From NCBI GenBank assembly GCA_944472135.2, contig OX235262.1, positions 65,720,887-65,784,886 of the forward strand: a DNA stretch of 64,000 nucleotides, written 5' to 3'. A program made the translations under genes and the position numbers. The notes below the pieces were generated by a model that ran no database searches, was not told the DNA's origin, and saw nothing but the letters and a program-made list of their open reading frames with translations. Positions 42,511 through 55,463 of the stretch are shown piece after piece; the stretch's first letter is position 1; each line of letters starts with the position of its first letter. This stretch comes from Trichobilharzia regenti. Lineage: Eukaryota > Platyhelminthes > Trematoda > Strigeidida > Schistosomatidae.

Positions 42511-42942
42511 GCTATGTTATTAGAATGGCGGAAGGGACTCTAGGACACATAACTTCTAGTTAGTAAACTAAGCTGTTATATCTATGCCATTGAGTGCGGT
42601 TTATTTCAGTGTATTATTTCTATTTCAACAATTACTCACTTTAATATAATACCTTTGGTTGCACTAAAGTATAAATCTAGTCAATAAACATGAGTGGTAT
42701 AATTTCAATTCTATCTTTTTCCCGCAATATAAATTATTATCCCAGGTTTATTCGTTGCCTTTTTGTTTTCAAGTATTTTTATCGGTTGTTAAAATAATTG
42801 CAAACTCTTGTCATACGTTATCTTTTTTTCAGTAAATTGTGCTACTGGTTCACCAGCATTCCATTATTACCGTTTGTATAGTATATTGTTAAGAGACAAC
42901 TAACAAAAATCTTTCTTGGATTTCTCATTTGCATACTTTCAG

Positions 42943-43357
42943 GTTTGAGAGGTTTATTCAGACACGTTTCACATTCCAAGCATTCACAGCGTAACCAGGG
43001 TCATGAGAAAGTTAGTCCTTCAACAAGTTCAGTAGGTGAGACTAGCTCACCGGAAATACCATGTCTGGCAAATAATCAACTTAATCTTGGAGGGAAATTA
43101 TTAAAAGGGGATCAGAAATCTACGGGTCAAAAACTAGTATGGGATTTATTTGAAACAGATGGTTCTACTCGAAGTAGCAGTCTTTCTGGTTATGAAACAC
43201 AAGTGCCCGTAGAATATCATATAGAAGGTGGTGTTTCTCCTAATCTTCAAAACAAAAATAATGCAAATACTGCTATACAGTTTTCAAACTCGAGTGCATT
43301 TCCAGGCAAAATTCCAATTCCAATCTTTCATCATGTGCTGTTTCCTTATCCTGGTAG
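42943..43357 (+). CDS. Internal exon of an unidentified Ser-rich protein (exon A)
   Basis: The acceptor is gcatactttcag at 42942. The exon enters with two bases of a split codon and stays open for about 137 codons (LRGLFRHVSHSKHSQRNQGH through HHVLFPYPG). Two donors are possible: CTG|GTAGGT at 43354 or AG|GTTTGT at 43358. Only the second keeps the next exon open, so I place the end at 43357. The protein is hydrophilic, rich in Ser, Asn and Gln, with no domain recognised; such regions are typical of the disordered N-terminal part of signalling or membrane-associated proteins. At least one exon lies upstream. Codon use and lack of stops distinguish it from the surrounding intron. Confidence 0.6.
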
Positions 43358-43772
43358 GTTTGTTTTAAAATGTTAAGGTGTAATTGTGTGAAATATTGAA
43401 ATTATTGTATGCTATGCACTAGGGATTTCTGTTCATTGTACATAACGTTTCTGAACTCCGAGCACATCTTTATCAGTAGTGAAAGACGTGAAGATTGATT
43501 TGCTTTCGCCTAAATGTGTTTTTTTTGTGAATTTCCGATTGTTTGTTGTTGAATGACGGTTTAAAACAATATGGGGTATTTAAATACCAACAGAGAGGCA
43601 TATCTTTCATACTTGAAACAACAATAATATCAGACCTTTTGGAAAGTTGTTATGTTGGCAGTATAAACAAATATACTACCTATTGTCTAGTTTAATTCTA
43701 ACTATTACCTTATTCAAAAAATCTTTAACTATTACATACATTCTTATAGTTTAATTTTAATCTTAATTTCAG

Positions 43773-43887
43773 CGGAACTCCTATCATGACAGTAACCAAT
43801 CCAACACCTGAAATATCACACCACAAAACCTTTCATTCTTCACCATCTCGTACACATACACACTTATCTGTGCATTACAACTATGAG
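43773..43887 (+). CDS. Internal exon of the same gene (exon B)
   Basis: The acceptor is ttaatcttaatttcag at 43772; the donor is GAG|GTTAGT at 43888. One base completes the codon from exon A, then 38 codons read GTPIMTVTNPTPEISHHKTF onward to HLSVHYNYE. It ends in phase 0, which matches the phase-0 entry of exon C. The other two frames contain stops. It has no recognised domain. About 12.2 kb of SINE- and LINE-rich intron follows. Confidence 0.6.
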
Positions 43888-46011
43888 GTTAGTGAAATTT
43901 GTATATGTCTCTACCGATTGTTTGTTTTTACTTTCATAACAGTATCTTATTGTCTGTAAAATTATTTGTATGATTGTTTAAAAGGCTCCTAACTGTACAT
44001 TTGTTTTCACTAGTCTGTGAGTCATACCTATTGTAGTGATACTATATGTAACTGTCCTAATTTTGAAATTGAAAAAATGTGACTCACTGGCCGAAAAATT
44101 CGCATTTATAGAGGTTTGCTAATGCTAATTTCATTATTTCATTTCACTAAGAGTCAAAGTAATGGTAAGAAAAATAGTCGTTTTCGCTACAGTTAGTTGT
44201 TCTCGCCTGTTTTAAGTAGATGGGGAATTAGTCACACTTAAGATTATGAATAGAGTTTACCCTAAATTTGTGCTTACCACAGTATCTTATTTCAGTCTAG
44301 ACTACATATTAACCGCGTCTAGTCAAGAGCGTTAAAAAATTTTAAAGTTAATTAAGGGACTTAGACTAAAAATTTGAGATTTTGTAAAACAGTTTTGCGT
44401 CTTTCATCAAAATATTAGTTTAACCAGAATGATGTATTAACCATCAGGTAATGAGATAAAATGAATAAGGCATATTCAATAGATCACTCGATTCATGGAT
44501 AATTGATGACTTCGTCAATAGACTCATTCGTTTGTCTCAGTAGAAAGAGTTAATGCTTCAAATATTTTTATGATTGCGTGCTAGAAACATAATGTCACCT
44601 AGTTGTGAGGTCCATGTTATGTAGTTGTAGAGTTTGACAGTGAATTTTAACTCAGACTTAACGCGATAAGTATTCGTAAAACAGCTTTCATCATACAAGT
44701 GACTTAAGTTGACAAACCTGATAAACTGTATATATCTGAAAGTAATTTTCTGAGTCGATACCATACAGAAAGTAACCGATTCTCGTCAACAGCTTTATTT
44801 CTTCAGGATATGCGTCGGTGGCACAGTGGTTAGGACGCTCGCCGACTAAGCATATATGGTCCGGGGTTAGATCCCCGGCCGATGCACATTCGATATCATT
44901 AGTCGGCCTGCAAAATTGGCGCTGTGAGTATCACATGCTGAAAATTCCATACATGTACCAAAATACTGTATGGAATAAAGCTATAACAGAGTAGACTCCG
45001 AAGTGTTATTTCATCTGATATATTTCTCGCAGATATCAGGTCTTCGTTGATGTTTATAGTCTCGGCTAATTTTTGTATATTGCATTAATTCTTCAGCCTT
45101 AGAGCGGGTGATTCAACATTTCGAACACTCCACAATGTAATGCTTTGTGCTGAAGGATATTTATAATGGATTAGTGTTTGTGAAGAGATCACAACTTCTT
45201 GAGTGGAATGCAAAAGACCATATAACTCGGTAGCTTAAAATTACACTGGACACATGGCTTAGAATTAAAATCTATGACAGTTGTACTATATCCCGTCTCA
45301 TTTATGATATCACGGAAAGTATTACGTGGTAACCAACTCTTCTTAGGCTTTGTCTAACGATAATGTATACCCCTAGCCATTTTCCCAGAAACTGTTTATT
45401 TCTGAGATAATCTGAAATAAACAAACAAAAATAAATATCAGCTGACTGAAGTAGACAGTTTAATGCAACTTTTTTTTCTTCAACTTATCCAATTATTTAT
45501 TTCTTTTGTTTATATTTATTTTTACGTATATAATCTCATGTGATATTTACAAGTTTCTTTCCTAATTTGCCTTGTTGTTTTTTTTGATCGATTTTAACCC
45601 TCTTATTTTTATTTACATGCTTTTTTTAAAATCTGTATAAAAAGAAGTATTATGTTTCAGTTTAAACCATTGTTAACATTGTTGTTGTTATTTTTATATA
45701 AACTGGGTGTAATTGTTGACAAATAATATATATGTGAAGCTATATACTACTGATTAGTCATGGTGAGTAGTTGGGTAGCGCTCATATCAATCATTAGTGC
45801 TTTACTTGACCAAAAGATGTGATCATAATACTAGATCGCCGTTTCATTCGCTTGAGGCTTTCACTCATCTTAGAGAGCAGAAATAGTTCAGACCACTCGA
45901 TTCCTGGACGGCTACTTAGGCAAACTGGTGGTAGCACTATACATCAAATTCTCATTTCTCAATCTGTACAGTTCGGGGTGGAGTTTCGCTACAGTTTCGT
46001 TTAGGAACGTA
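43888..46011. other. Intron sequence with one SINE
   Basis: Apart from the SINE at 44809-44990, I see nothing coding. Confidence 0.45.
44809..44990 (+). repeat. tRNA-headed SINE
   Basis: A-box TGGCACAGTGG; B-box-like GGGTTAGATCC; a body resembling gcctgcaaaattggcgct; end caaaatactgtatggaataaag. Same family as 14669. Confidence 0.8.
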
Positions 46012-46186
46012 TCACAATATGTGATCTACTTGATACCATGAATGGTAATCAAAAAAGCGAGCATAACTGCATAAAACTATATGCTACTTATTTGAGTCTA
46101 ATGTGAGTAGTTGTATATAGTTTATGCAATTACATCTGATTTCTCGATTACCTTCCATTCATGGTATCGAGTAGATCGCATATTGT
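46012..46186. repeat. Fold-back palindrome, 175 bp
   Basis: Arms of about 80 bp are inverted copies: the left contains gatctacttgataccatgaa and the right contains ttcatggtatcgagtagatc. There is a short central spacer and no coding potential. It is a MITE-like or snap-back element, unrelated in sequence to 8404-8854. Confidence 0.75.
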
Positions 46187-46332
46187 AATCTGATTAATTT
46201 CGATTTCCGAAGGAAATTTTAGTAAAATTCCACTTCAAACTGTGTGAATTACAAACCGTGAATTTGATTTAGATGATATATGTATCGTCTTAGGTAATAA
46301 TAACTGCACTATAAGCAAACTAGTCTTAGCAT

Positions 46333-47195
46333 GTTGACCGCTTCACTTATTTGGGAAGTACCATCAGCCCCAACAGATTGATCTCTGACGAAATCTCAGC
46401 ACAGATACAGAAGGCTAGTTTCGCATATGCAAGCTTACGACGTCTCTGGCATATACGAAATATCCGACTATCGACCAAAGGGTGGGTGTACTGCTCATCA
46501 GTCCGCTCCGTCCGCCTTTATGGCCATCTGTGAGACCTGGCCATTGAGAGTGGAAGACATGAAAAGATTAGCTGTCTTTGATCATAGGTGCCTGCCTTCT
46601 ATCTCCCGTGGGAAGTGGTATAATAAGGTGAGCAATATTGAGGTTAGGCGTCGAGATCTATGTAAGGAGGGGAAATCAATCGACGAGGTTGTGAAGTTAC
46701 GTCGACTGAGATGGTTAGGTCATGTGTTACGTATCCAGGCCTAGTCATCGCCTTCCTCGATGAGCAATGTTAGCTGATACAGGGTCAGGCTGGAAAAGAG
46801 CTAGTGATGGTGGGTTCAAAACATGGCTTCATCAGTCAATCAAATCCATAACAGTTAGTTTAAGCCAGACACGTCAAGAGGTTTGTTCTTCCTGACTGTT
46901 TGGGGTCCTCGGGACAGTAAAAACCAATGGTTGAAAACAATTGGTGACATGGCTCAAAATTGTTCTCAATGGCCAGCGCAGATGCATCCACTCCTTGTGA
47001 CTTATGATTTCCAATAAAACTGTATTGTTTTTCGATATTACTATTCCTTTTTTCTAATATCTCTGTTTGCTGTCACTATTTCGCATTTCTTTTTACTTTC
47101 TTCCCTTGCTTTGTGTGCTACATGGAGTGTGGCGACTTGAACTGCTGTACATCGGTGCAAAGTTCCATGTCGAAAACAGAACAGAACAGAAACTA
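46333..47195 (+). pseudogene. Non-LTR element, RT C-terminal half plus 3' UTR, decayed
   Basis: Frames read GSTISPNRLISDEISAQIQK, SFAYASLRRLWHIRNIRLST, then ETWPLRVEDMKRLAVFDHRC, SNIEVRRRDL and EVVKLRRLRWLGHVLRI, with one frameshift. This is the C-terminal third of an RTE/CR1-side RT protein. The 3' UTR ends ggtgcaaagttccatgtcga, then an (AACAG)-like tail. Confidence 0.7.
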
Positions 47196-48077
47196 GTCTT
47201 AGTTATGTATGTTGTCTTCTTTGAGATTGTAGTACGTATTTTATTTTGATATAGTTAGTTAGTTGCAATAATAAAACTACTGTTAGCACCAATTTTACTA
47301 ATTCTCTGCTGCTACTATTACTAACTAAAAGAATGATTACGTAGTTTAAAATTACAGCGAAATGAACTCATTAATTAATTATGCATCTTCAGACAGCTAC
47401 TCAGTAGACGACAGTATTCCCCTCTAGGGAATTATTTTTGATTGATTGTGAAGTGAATTAGTGTTAGCGTATGATTTGATTTGAAGTTTTATTGATAGAC
47501 TTAGGTATAATGCTGTGAATTACTGTTTGTTTATTACAGTTGAGGCAAAGAAGTCATTAAAATCAGACTTGTAGAAAGTTATCTAAGCATTATTTTAATA
47601 ATCATGAATTTTGCTTTAGAATAAACAAAAACTGAGTAGTAGTAGTGGTAATAATAATAATGATAATGCACATCCGAATGGTTAGTCATATGTTACAATG
47701 GTGCTGTGACTTTTCAATTTTAGTGATTAAGCTATCAAACAAACAGGTCACAAGTTCGAAGAACAAGATTTTGTCAAGCATGTGGTAGGCATCAGCTGTT
47801 GTACAGTCAGTAGTGTTCTTCTTAGCCATATGTATTTGGTTGTTGTTGTTGTTGATGATTTGAATTTCATTGATTCCTATATTCAACTGAACCATGCTGA
47901 TACATAGAAGACAACAAATACGCAACAGTTCACTTTGTCTTTCTTTCTGGCTATGGGATATTGACTTTGAACGGGGAGGATAAGGAGCTGGCAGCTGGCA
48001 TTAATCATGGGTGTCTGACTTCTGTCTCTCGTATTGGATAGTATACTATAATCAGTAGTACTAAGATTTGGCATAAA
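47196..48077. other. Intron sequence without recognised features
   Basis: AT-rich, with short (TTA)/(ATA) runs. No exon is supported. Confidence 0.4.
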
Positions 48078-48830
48078 GTGTCAATTAAGGAGAGAAAGTC
48101 TATTCATGAGGTTGTGAAATGTCATAGATTGAAATGGCTAAGACAAGCATTACACATGCTAAACCATTGCAGTGTGTCTTTGAGAGCCAACATAGGATTA
48201 GGTTGGAAAAGAGTTAAATGGAGTCAAATCAAAACATGGTTTTTAACTGTTGGTTTGCACCACATAGAAGGATTTAAATCACTTAGCTATGGATTTATTC
48301 TTGGATTAATTGGATTAGTTCTTTCTTCTGACCTATCCTGGTCTTGCCATGTCTTAGCGATTTCTAAAAGAATATTTCGTCTGACTTTTTACACTAAGAA
48401 GTTAAGGCACTCAAGCATAACCCAAACCCTCCTCTTACAGTTTGTCAACTCGTGTATTTTACCTATTCTTCTTTACTGTTCACCCTTATTCTTTCCTGAA
48501 CTGCTTGAAAAATACTATGTCATATTTTGTAGAACTCTGAAGACTGTCAGTAGGACGAGTGGTATCCCATTAGGCCATATCGTTGACATCGCCACTGATA
48601 GGCACTTGATGTTATGCAACAAATTTGCATCCACTTTACCCGCAGCTCCAACCTTTTGTTCTCTAAGGGAGAACAAGAAGTCTTTTCACAAGACTTTATG
48701 CACGTACGTCTAAGTGTAGAAATTCCACTATACCATATTTGGCACGTACTTTATGTGATGAAAATAGTGTCAGGCATGAACTAACTAACCTTCTTTGCAC
48801 TACTAAATAAACCATTTCCTCCACCCTTAC
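48078..48830 (+). pseudogene. Composite of two non-LTR RT C-terminal fragments
   Basis: 48078-48260 matches the first family (EVVKCHRLKWLRQALHM). At about 48300 the same open frame passes into a different RT type: GLVLSSDLSWSCHVLAISKR, LLLQFVNSCILPILLYCSP, IPLGHIVDIATDRHLMLCNK. That is a CR1/Jockey-like C-terminus. The join looks like one LINE fragment inserted next to another, producing a 211-codon frame by chance. Confidence 0.6.
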
Positions 48831-49503
48831 ACCATTAAATTTTATTATTATTGTATCTCTTATATTTGCAATCCTCTCAATTTTTTGTTTTTGTTTATTA
48901 TTTTTTTCATAAGTGTGAACATAATTTAAGCTGTGTTAATAACTGTTAATTTTGCATTTCCCCTCAGTATGCTGTATCAACACAACATTAGATCCAATAA
49001 TCTATAACATGCTAAAATTTCCAAACTGAATCGACAATACTGTTTGAAACAAACTCACTGTTATTATTAGTATTATTATATTTAATAATCTCAATTCGTG
49101 CTTCGAATGTTTTTGACTTTATATCGTAAACGTGGACAAATTCCTCTGGTTACTTTTGTTTTAATTTTTAATTTTATTTATATTTTAAGTAAATGAGGTG
49201 CAATATTGTGACAAATGCTGAGAATTCCATTCCGTATTATAAGTGCTGTTTTTGGAATAAAGTAGATTATTATTATTACTATTTTGGAGACGTTAAAAGC
49301 CAGTTAACTAAAGTCTGTTGATGACATGGCTAAAACTCGTTCTCAACGACTCAGATGCATTCACGCTTTGTTATCTTTCATGTTCACTGCTGGAGTTTAT
49401 TTTATTGTAAAGTTCTAAAATTGGAAATTCAATTCAACTCAGTTCACACAATTATAATAGGCTAACAATTTCATGAATTATGCAATTTTATATCATCAAA
49501 TAC

Positions 49504-49613
<110 letters not shown>

Positions 49614-50115
49614 CATCTTAGCCTTTATTCAACCTAAAGCTCATAGTCCATTCATGTTATTACTTTTTCATAAATCAATAATTTCATTGAACAATTAGTC
49701 TCTGTTATATTCATTGGTTTAAAATGAATTTCATTTCTATGTTAGAATATAATAATAATAATAATAGCAATAAACATTTTATCTTCCTCTCATTCAGGCT
49801 AAATTTAGCATCTCATCTCTAGTTATTCTACATATTTTTTAGGAACATGTATATGTAGAGTATATTAGAAGTACTGTATGTCTCTCTCCTGATTGATCAC
49901 ATCGTTGAGATTAGTGTTTTATGTACATCTATATGTTCAACCAGATAAAATGATCTATTAAGTGAATTCAGCCATGTTTTCCTCTTAACTATAATGGAAG
50001 CAACATAAAAAAGAGAACCGGGTAAACAAGACTGATTGAATCCGTTAATTTCAGTAGAACTCTTCAGTTAGTTATTCTGCGTAATTGGTCTTTTAAACAA
50101 TTATGTAATGGGGCA

Positions 50116-50147
<32 letters not shown>

Positions 50148-50283
50148 ACGTAGGACGAATAAGGATACAAAATGGAGTAAAGCAACGCACTGGGAATTAA
50201 TTTAAACAAGTCTAAATATACAGAGACTAATCTAATCAATTAATTGTGTTTTCCTCAGTAATATTGTTGTCAATTTTTTCTAC

Positions 50284-50530
50284 TAGGTTGCTTATGGATG
50301 ATATGGCTTAAAATCGTTTTCAATGGCGCAAATGCCTCCATTCCTTGTGATTTATTAAATCCAATAAAACTATATTATTTTTCCATGTTACTATTCTTTT
50401 TGCCTCATATTTCTGTTTTGAATCTATTTTTACTTTTCTTTTCTCTTGCTTTGTGTGCTACATGGAGTGTGACGACTCGAACTGTGCTGCAAATCAGTGC
50501 AAAGTTCTACGTTGAAACCAGTCAGTCAAG
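50284..50530 (+). repeat. 3' UTR of the LINE family seen at 46333
   Basis: Shares gatatggcttaaaatcgtt, ccttgtgatttattaaatcc and tttgtgtgctacatggagtg with 46950-47190. No RT sequence is attached. A weaker fragment lies at about 49320-49430. Confidence 0.7.
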
Positions 50531-51845
50531 TTGATTTTGATAATTTAAGCTGATTAGAACTAGGAGTCTTCGTAAAAAGAATAGTTGATTCTAATATCAA
50601 GTCTTGCTGTAAAATATTTAATTTATGAGTATAATTATTACTGGATCAGGCAGTCAAATGTTAGCCCATTAGTGGTGGTCACGCGTTGAAACCCTGTTTG
50701 CCAACTCCTCTTCGTATGGTTTTGGTGGATGCAGAAAGTTTGACTTATCGCCCATCGCATTAACACATTACTAACTAACTGACTTGTCAACGTAGAATTT
50801 TGCACAAAATTCTATCAGTTTCAGTTGTCGTTTCATGGCTCACATTTAAAAGTAAGGAGTTGGCGAGGGTGTACAAGAGAGAATAATTGTACAAAAATCA
50901 GTGAGTATTCACAGAATTTGCATGCATCGGTAGCAAGGGGTGCATACGTCTTTGACATAGCGAATAATTTCTAGTATTCAACCACTGATTCTTGACATCT
51001 TGAGAGCCTTAAACACGCGACTGTTGACTCAAAAGATTGGCTACACATTTTCACTTCATCAACTCTAACTTTTTTCGAACCTAATTCTATATCAGCCATT
51101 ATAGGAAGGTGATGTCTTGATGGGCGTAGCAAATGCCCGAGTCACATCGATCGGTAAGGCTTTGTAACATTATCAATAGATTTTTCTCCTTACTTTATAC
51201 TCTCCGCCTAACCTTGTTAACTATGACTATATATTCTTGCGCCCATCACGAGAGATTGAACTGAAGCATTTATAGTCAAAAACCTCCGATCTTTCTATAT
51301 CTTCCACTTTCAGAGGCCATATCTCACAGTCGTGAAGTAGGATATAGGGGGGGGGGTGAAATTTAAATTACAAGCCAGTATAGATTAGTATTCCAGTACC
51401 ATATTATGTTTGATATGGACTAATCATATCCCAGACATTCTTACTTGTTCGCTTAAGATGTTACAAAGACTGAATTTTACCTAAGTTTTCTCTCAGAAGG
51501 ATAATATCGTCCTCATACTAACCTTTTCCCTAAATATTACCTGAATTCTCTCGTTAAGTAATACACACAGTTATTTATATGTAAAAAAGAATGCATTCAT
51601 TTCTTTTGCAGGAATATTGACAGTTATATGAGAAAAATAGTTTAACTTCATGAAAAAACAAATATAACATATATTTATTTATAATTCTGAAGAATAATAA
51701 CATTCATTTTGGACTGAAACGATTAATGCTAAAATATAAATTAATTTATATTGTTTTCAAATGTCAATGTAAAGAGATTCGATTGATTTCAAACTAGACC
51801 ACAAAATAACACACTAGTTCGAGAATCACTAAATACTAGGAATTA
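50531..51845. other. Intron sequence without recognised features
   Basis: Contains a G-run near 51348 and nothing coding that I can support. Confidence 0.4.
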
Positions 51846-52230
51846 CTGGAGAGCTTTTTCATGTTAGTTTAAGACACATCTATGACTCCACCGAGGATCT
51901 AGTACTCACTAGTGATTGACCTTGGGGTGGAATTCTTAGAGTTGTAATGAGAAGTCGTAACCAAGTCGGGTTCATCAAGTCATTTTTGAGGATGTTGGTT
52001 TCCACCTTTATGTTATACTCTGCAAATCGACCGTAGTTAAACTTCGCAAACCATTGAATTCCATCCTAGTGACCTAATGATCAAAAGGTTCACCTCGCAA
52101 CCTGAAGGTCCTGGGTACGACGTTTAATGGAGTCATGGGTTCGTAGTGCTGAAGAATCCCAAACAGAAACGAAGCATATGTCCAGTTGGTCCCGGCTTTC
52201 AGTTGTCTCCTAGTTGATATGATTTCATCA
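51846..52230. repeat. Inverted pair of degenerate hammerhead-SINE arms
   Basis: The left part (about 51846-51890) is a worn minus-strand match to the ctggacagctgtttcgtcct arm. The right part (about 52105-52230) has cctgaaggtcctgggtacg and then tgctgaagaatcccaaacag in plus orientation. The hammerhead core is degraded in both. Confidence 0.4.
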
Positions 52231-52344
52231 TCTGACTTTTAGTATACAGTGTGTCGTAATCGAGTGAAATGTTTCTTCTGGCTTTGTTCTAGTGTTTTTG
52301 TGTTTTGTTATATAACGGACAATTGGTTCTATATTGTTTAAGTA

Positions 52345-52392
<48 letters not shown>

Positions 52393-52689
52393 CCTCAACA
52401 GAAATATTAAAAATGTCGGATTGTGGATTAATATGGACCTCTAAACCCAGTTAATCGAATAGCAAAACACAATCTTTTTTATTTTAAATATCATCCTATT
52501 ACGTCAATATGTGTTTGCCAAAACTAAGATTCTTGCTTATAGAGAGAAAAATAATTTTTCATGCATCTCCCTTTTATAACTAAAAGTTATCTTTTAAAGT
52601 CTATTGTTACTTGAAACCATTGGGGCTGTTGGAGGGGAGGGGGTGTTCTTGTTGCAGTCTGTACTACACTAGGTATAATTTGATGATTG

Positions 52690-52815
52690 GTGATAAGCAG
52701 TGGAATCCACTCGGTGCATTTCGACCTGTCTGGTACTCGTCATCTGAGTGTAGCTGTAATCCTCAGTGAATGATAGCATTTGCACTGGGACTCGAACTCC
52801 TTTTACTAACTCTGA
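52690..52815 (-). repeat. Smalpha-like SINE with hammerhead remnant
   Basis: On the minus strand a B-box-like gagttcgagtcc precedes a hammerhead region. Stem I is CACTC with GAGTG, the core ATGACGA has A instead of the essential C3, stem II is bulged, and GAAA is present. It ends ggattccactgct, as in Smalpha. Confidence 0.6.
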
Positions 52816-52934
52816 CTGTGTGTGAGGATTAATATGATATTATTTTGTAGACGATAATATGTCAACACAGATGGAACATTTCAGTTCAACATAATTAGTC
52901 AACGGAAAATATAGAATTAACCTAAATACAAGTA

Positions 52935-53100
52935 TCGTGCCAGATCGTCGAGTGGAATCCGAATGGGAAGCGACGAGTGGGTCATCCTACGGTAATGTCA
53001 AGGAGATCTTGCAAGGTGGAGGAAGTGAGAGTATGGACAGAAAATAGAACAAAGTGGAGATGTGTTGCTGAAGCCCTATGTTCCACTCGGAACGCAAGGG

Positions 53101-53105
<5 letters not shown>
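52935..53105 (+). repeat. 3' end of the RTE-like LINE
   Basis: Shares tggaatccgaatgggaagcg and gccctatgttccactcgg with the tail of 22474-23660. It runs into a TA tract. Confidence 0.6.
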
Positions 53106-53140
<35 letters not shown>

Positions 53141-53472
53141 GGAATGAATACACTTTCATCCCTATAAATGGTATACAAAAGCCACACTATCTTATCTGAT
53201 CGTTAATGCCTCAACGGCCACTTGCTTGCCTATTGGTACTAGACCAACAAGTAAAGAGTTCGTAAACTGATGTCATGCTTTGTTTATTTAGCCATCCTTA
53301 TCATTTTCCTCAACATAGGGCATATCCTATTGACTGGTATTGGTGAGCAAGCCTCATACTCCCCCCTCCCCTCCCAACAGAGTGAAATAAATCTGAGTAA
53401 TGGTGTTTTACTGGTGTAGATTATTGATTCTTAAATGTTGGTTTAAAGAGATTTGATTGATTTTTTCAAGCT

Positions 53473-53680
53473 TGTGTGCGTCGGTGGCACAGTGATTAGG
53501 ACTCTCGCCGACCATGCACATGGTCCGACGTTCGATCCCCTGCCGGCGCACACCTAATATCTATGGTCGGCCTGCGAAATTTGGGCTACCGATATCCATG
53601 CTGAAAATTCCATACTTGTACCAAAAATACGGTGTGGAATCAAGCTGTAAATAAAAATAAAAAAAAATCAAAATAGATGA
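53473..53680 (+). repeat. tRNA-headed SINE, full length
   Basis: Head GTGCGTCGGTGGCACAGTGA with a B-box-like CGTTCGATCCC; complete body; A-rich end (aataaaaataaaaaaaaatc). Best-preserved plus-strand copy of the 14669 family. Confidence 0.85.
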
Positions 53681-53984
53681 CGAACTGACCTCATTTAGAG
53701 AACTATTGAAAATCAGAGAGTAATATTCATCTAGTCTTCACTAGTGACAGACTACGGTAAGAAGTCTCCTGAAGTTCTAATGGGAAGCCGTGATCAGTGG
53801 CGTCCACATAATTGAGCATGTGGAAAAATTCTTACCGATGACGTTGACTGGTTGGTGATCACATTGTATATCACGAGTCGGAAAAAATTAAGAATTGATG
53901 GATCATTTGATTCCATCTCAGTCACAAAATGCTCATGGAGCTCGCTTCGTAACATGAAGGCAATGGGGTCAAGACCACTGCGAA

Positions 53985-54070
53985 CCACTGAAGAGTAGTC
54001 CCAAACAAGAATGAAACAACTGTCTAGTACTTGTTGCTGGTTTTCAATGATTCTCTAACTGACTTCAGTT
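53985..54070 (+). repeat. Hammerhead-SINE arm, degenerate
   Basis: Reads cactgaagagtagtcccaaa then gaatgaaacaactgtctagt, matching the arm family of 59-63 kb with an insertion in the core. Confidence 0.5.
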
Positions 54071-55199
54071 TGTAATCACACTTCCAAATTGATTCTCGAT
54101 CGGTTATTGGTTGTTTTGATGATAGAACCACTTACACTTTTTCGCAGGACATTATGTAATTCTATTTATGGTCGGTATACTTATCAGTTTTCTACCAATG
54201 AAGTTGTGTATATCCATTCATTCTATATATATATCATTGGAGTTTGTGATAAAAATTATTGTGTGTGTGTGTGTGTATGTATATAATTATATGATCATTG
54301 TGTTAGTGTGACGCATGCGCACACACAGACACATTAACACACAGGCTGACAAACAATACATTGTATAATCACTTGTATACGCCTTCATTTATTGTATCCA
54401 GTATGTATAAAGTTATTCGATAACTCATTAAATTTCGTTCATATTACAGTTACAATCGAATTTAATATTTTACCTGGTAATGAGATACGATAGTTGTTGT
54501 TGTGATACTGATAAATAATAATAATAATAATAATAATGATTATAAAACAAAAACAACAATAACAATAGATAACAGACTGTTCTTTGTCGAATGAATTGTG
54601 CTTATGTGTCGGAAGGTCATAAATACAAACATGTACACATGAATCTAATAGTGTAGGTCTGTGTTACGCCTTTGCTTTATATGTATATATATACACACAC
54701 GCAATACGCGTACAGATAACTGTAGTAACACAGATCTTAAATGAGAACCATATTCTCTTATTTTGTCTATATAAAATGTCTGAAAAAATGGAAGGAATTA
54801 AAGTTGTAACAGTCTGTGGATTACTCTGAGTATTATTATTGTTCAGTTAAATAAAGCAACATAACATATATAATGTATACAAGAGGAATATACATTCATA
54901 TCAATATCTATCTTTGCTTTACTGTAATAGTGTAATGGAGGTAGAAATAGTCACTCGAAGCATTACTACCACGACTACTAATACTCCTATTTTGATAACT
55001 ATCGATAATAATAATCATATTAATGGTGGTATGAATGCATACTTTTATGCATTTTCTTATGATATGGTAAATTCAATATTCAATGCCTATTAAAAATATT
55101 ATTTAAAAAAAATAATATAATTCAGTAACATGTGTTTTCATCAAATCTCTTTTAATCTATGCTTGAAAGAATTTTCTCCTTAATGCCAATTCAAATGCT
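54071..55199. other. Intron sequence with simple repeats
   Basis: A (GT)n run is near 54261-54278 and an (AAT)n run near 54514-54537. Nothing coding is seen. Confidence 0.45.
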
Positions 55200-55392
55200 T
55201 ATTTTTATTTTTGATTATAGCTTGATTCCACACCGTATTTTTTGGTATATGTATGGAATTTTCTTCATGCGGTGTCGGTAGCCCAAATTTTGCAGGCTGA
55301 CCATAGATATCAGTTGTGCGTCGGCAGGGGATCGAACCCCGAACCATGTGTACGGTTGGCGAGAGTACTAACCACTGTTCCACCGACGCACA
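55200..55392 (-). repeat. tRNA-headed SINE, full length, inverted
   Basis: The minus-strand head TTGTGCGTCGGTGGAACAGT has a B-box GGTTCGATCCCC. The body and A-rich tail (aatcaaaaataaaaataa) are complete. Confidence 0.85.
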
Positions 55393-55463
55393 ATATAGAT
55401 TTTTCTTTTTAAATAAAGTGTCAAATGTTACTAATGCATTCCTTAATCAAGTTATTTGTAATA

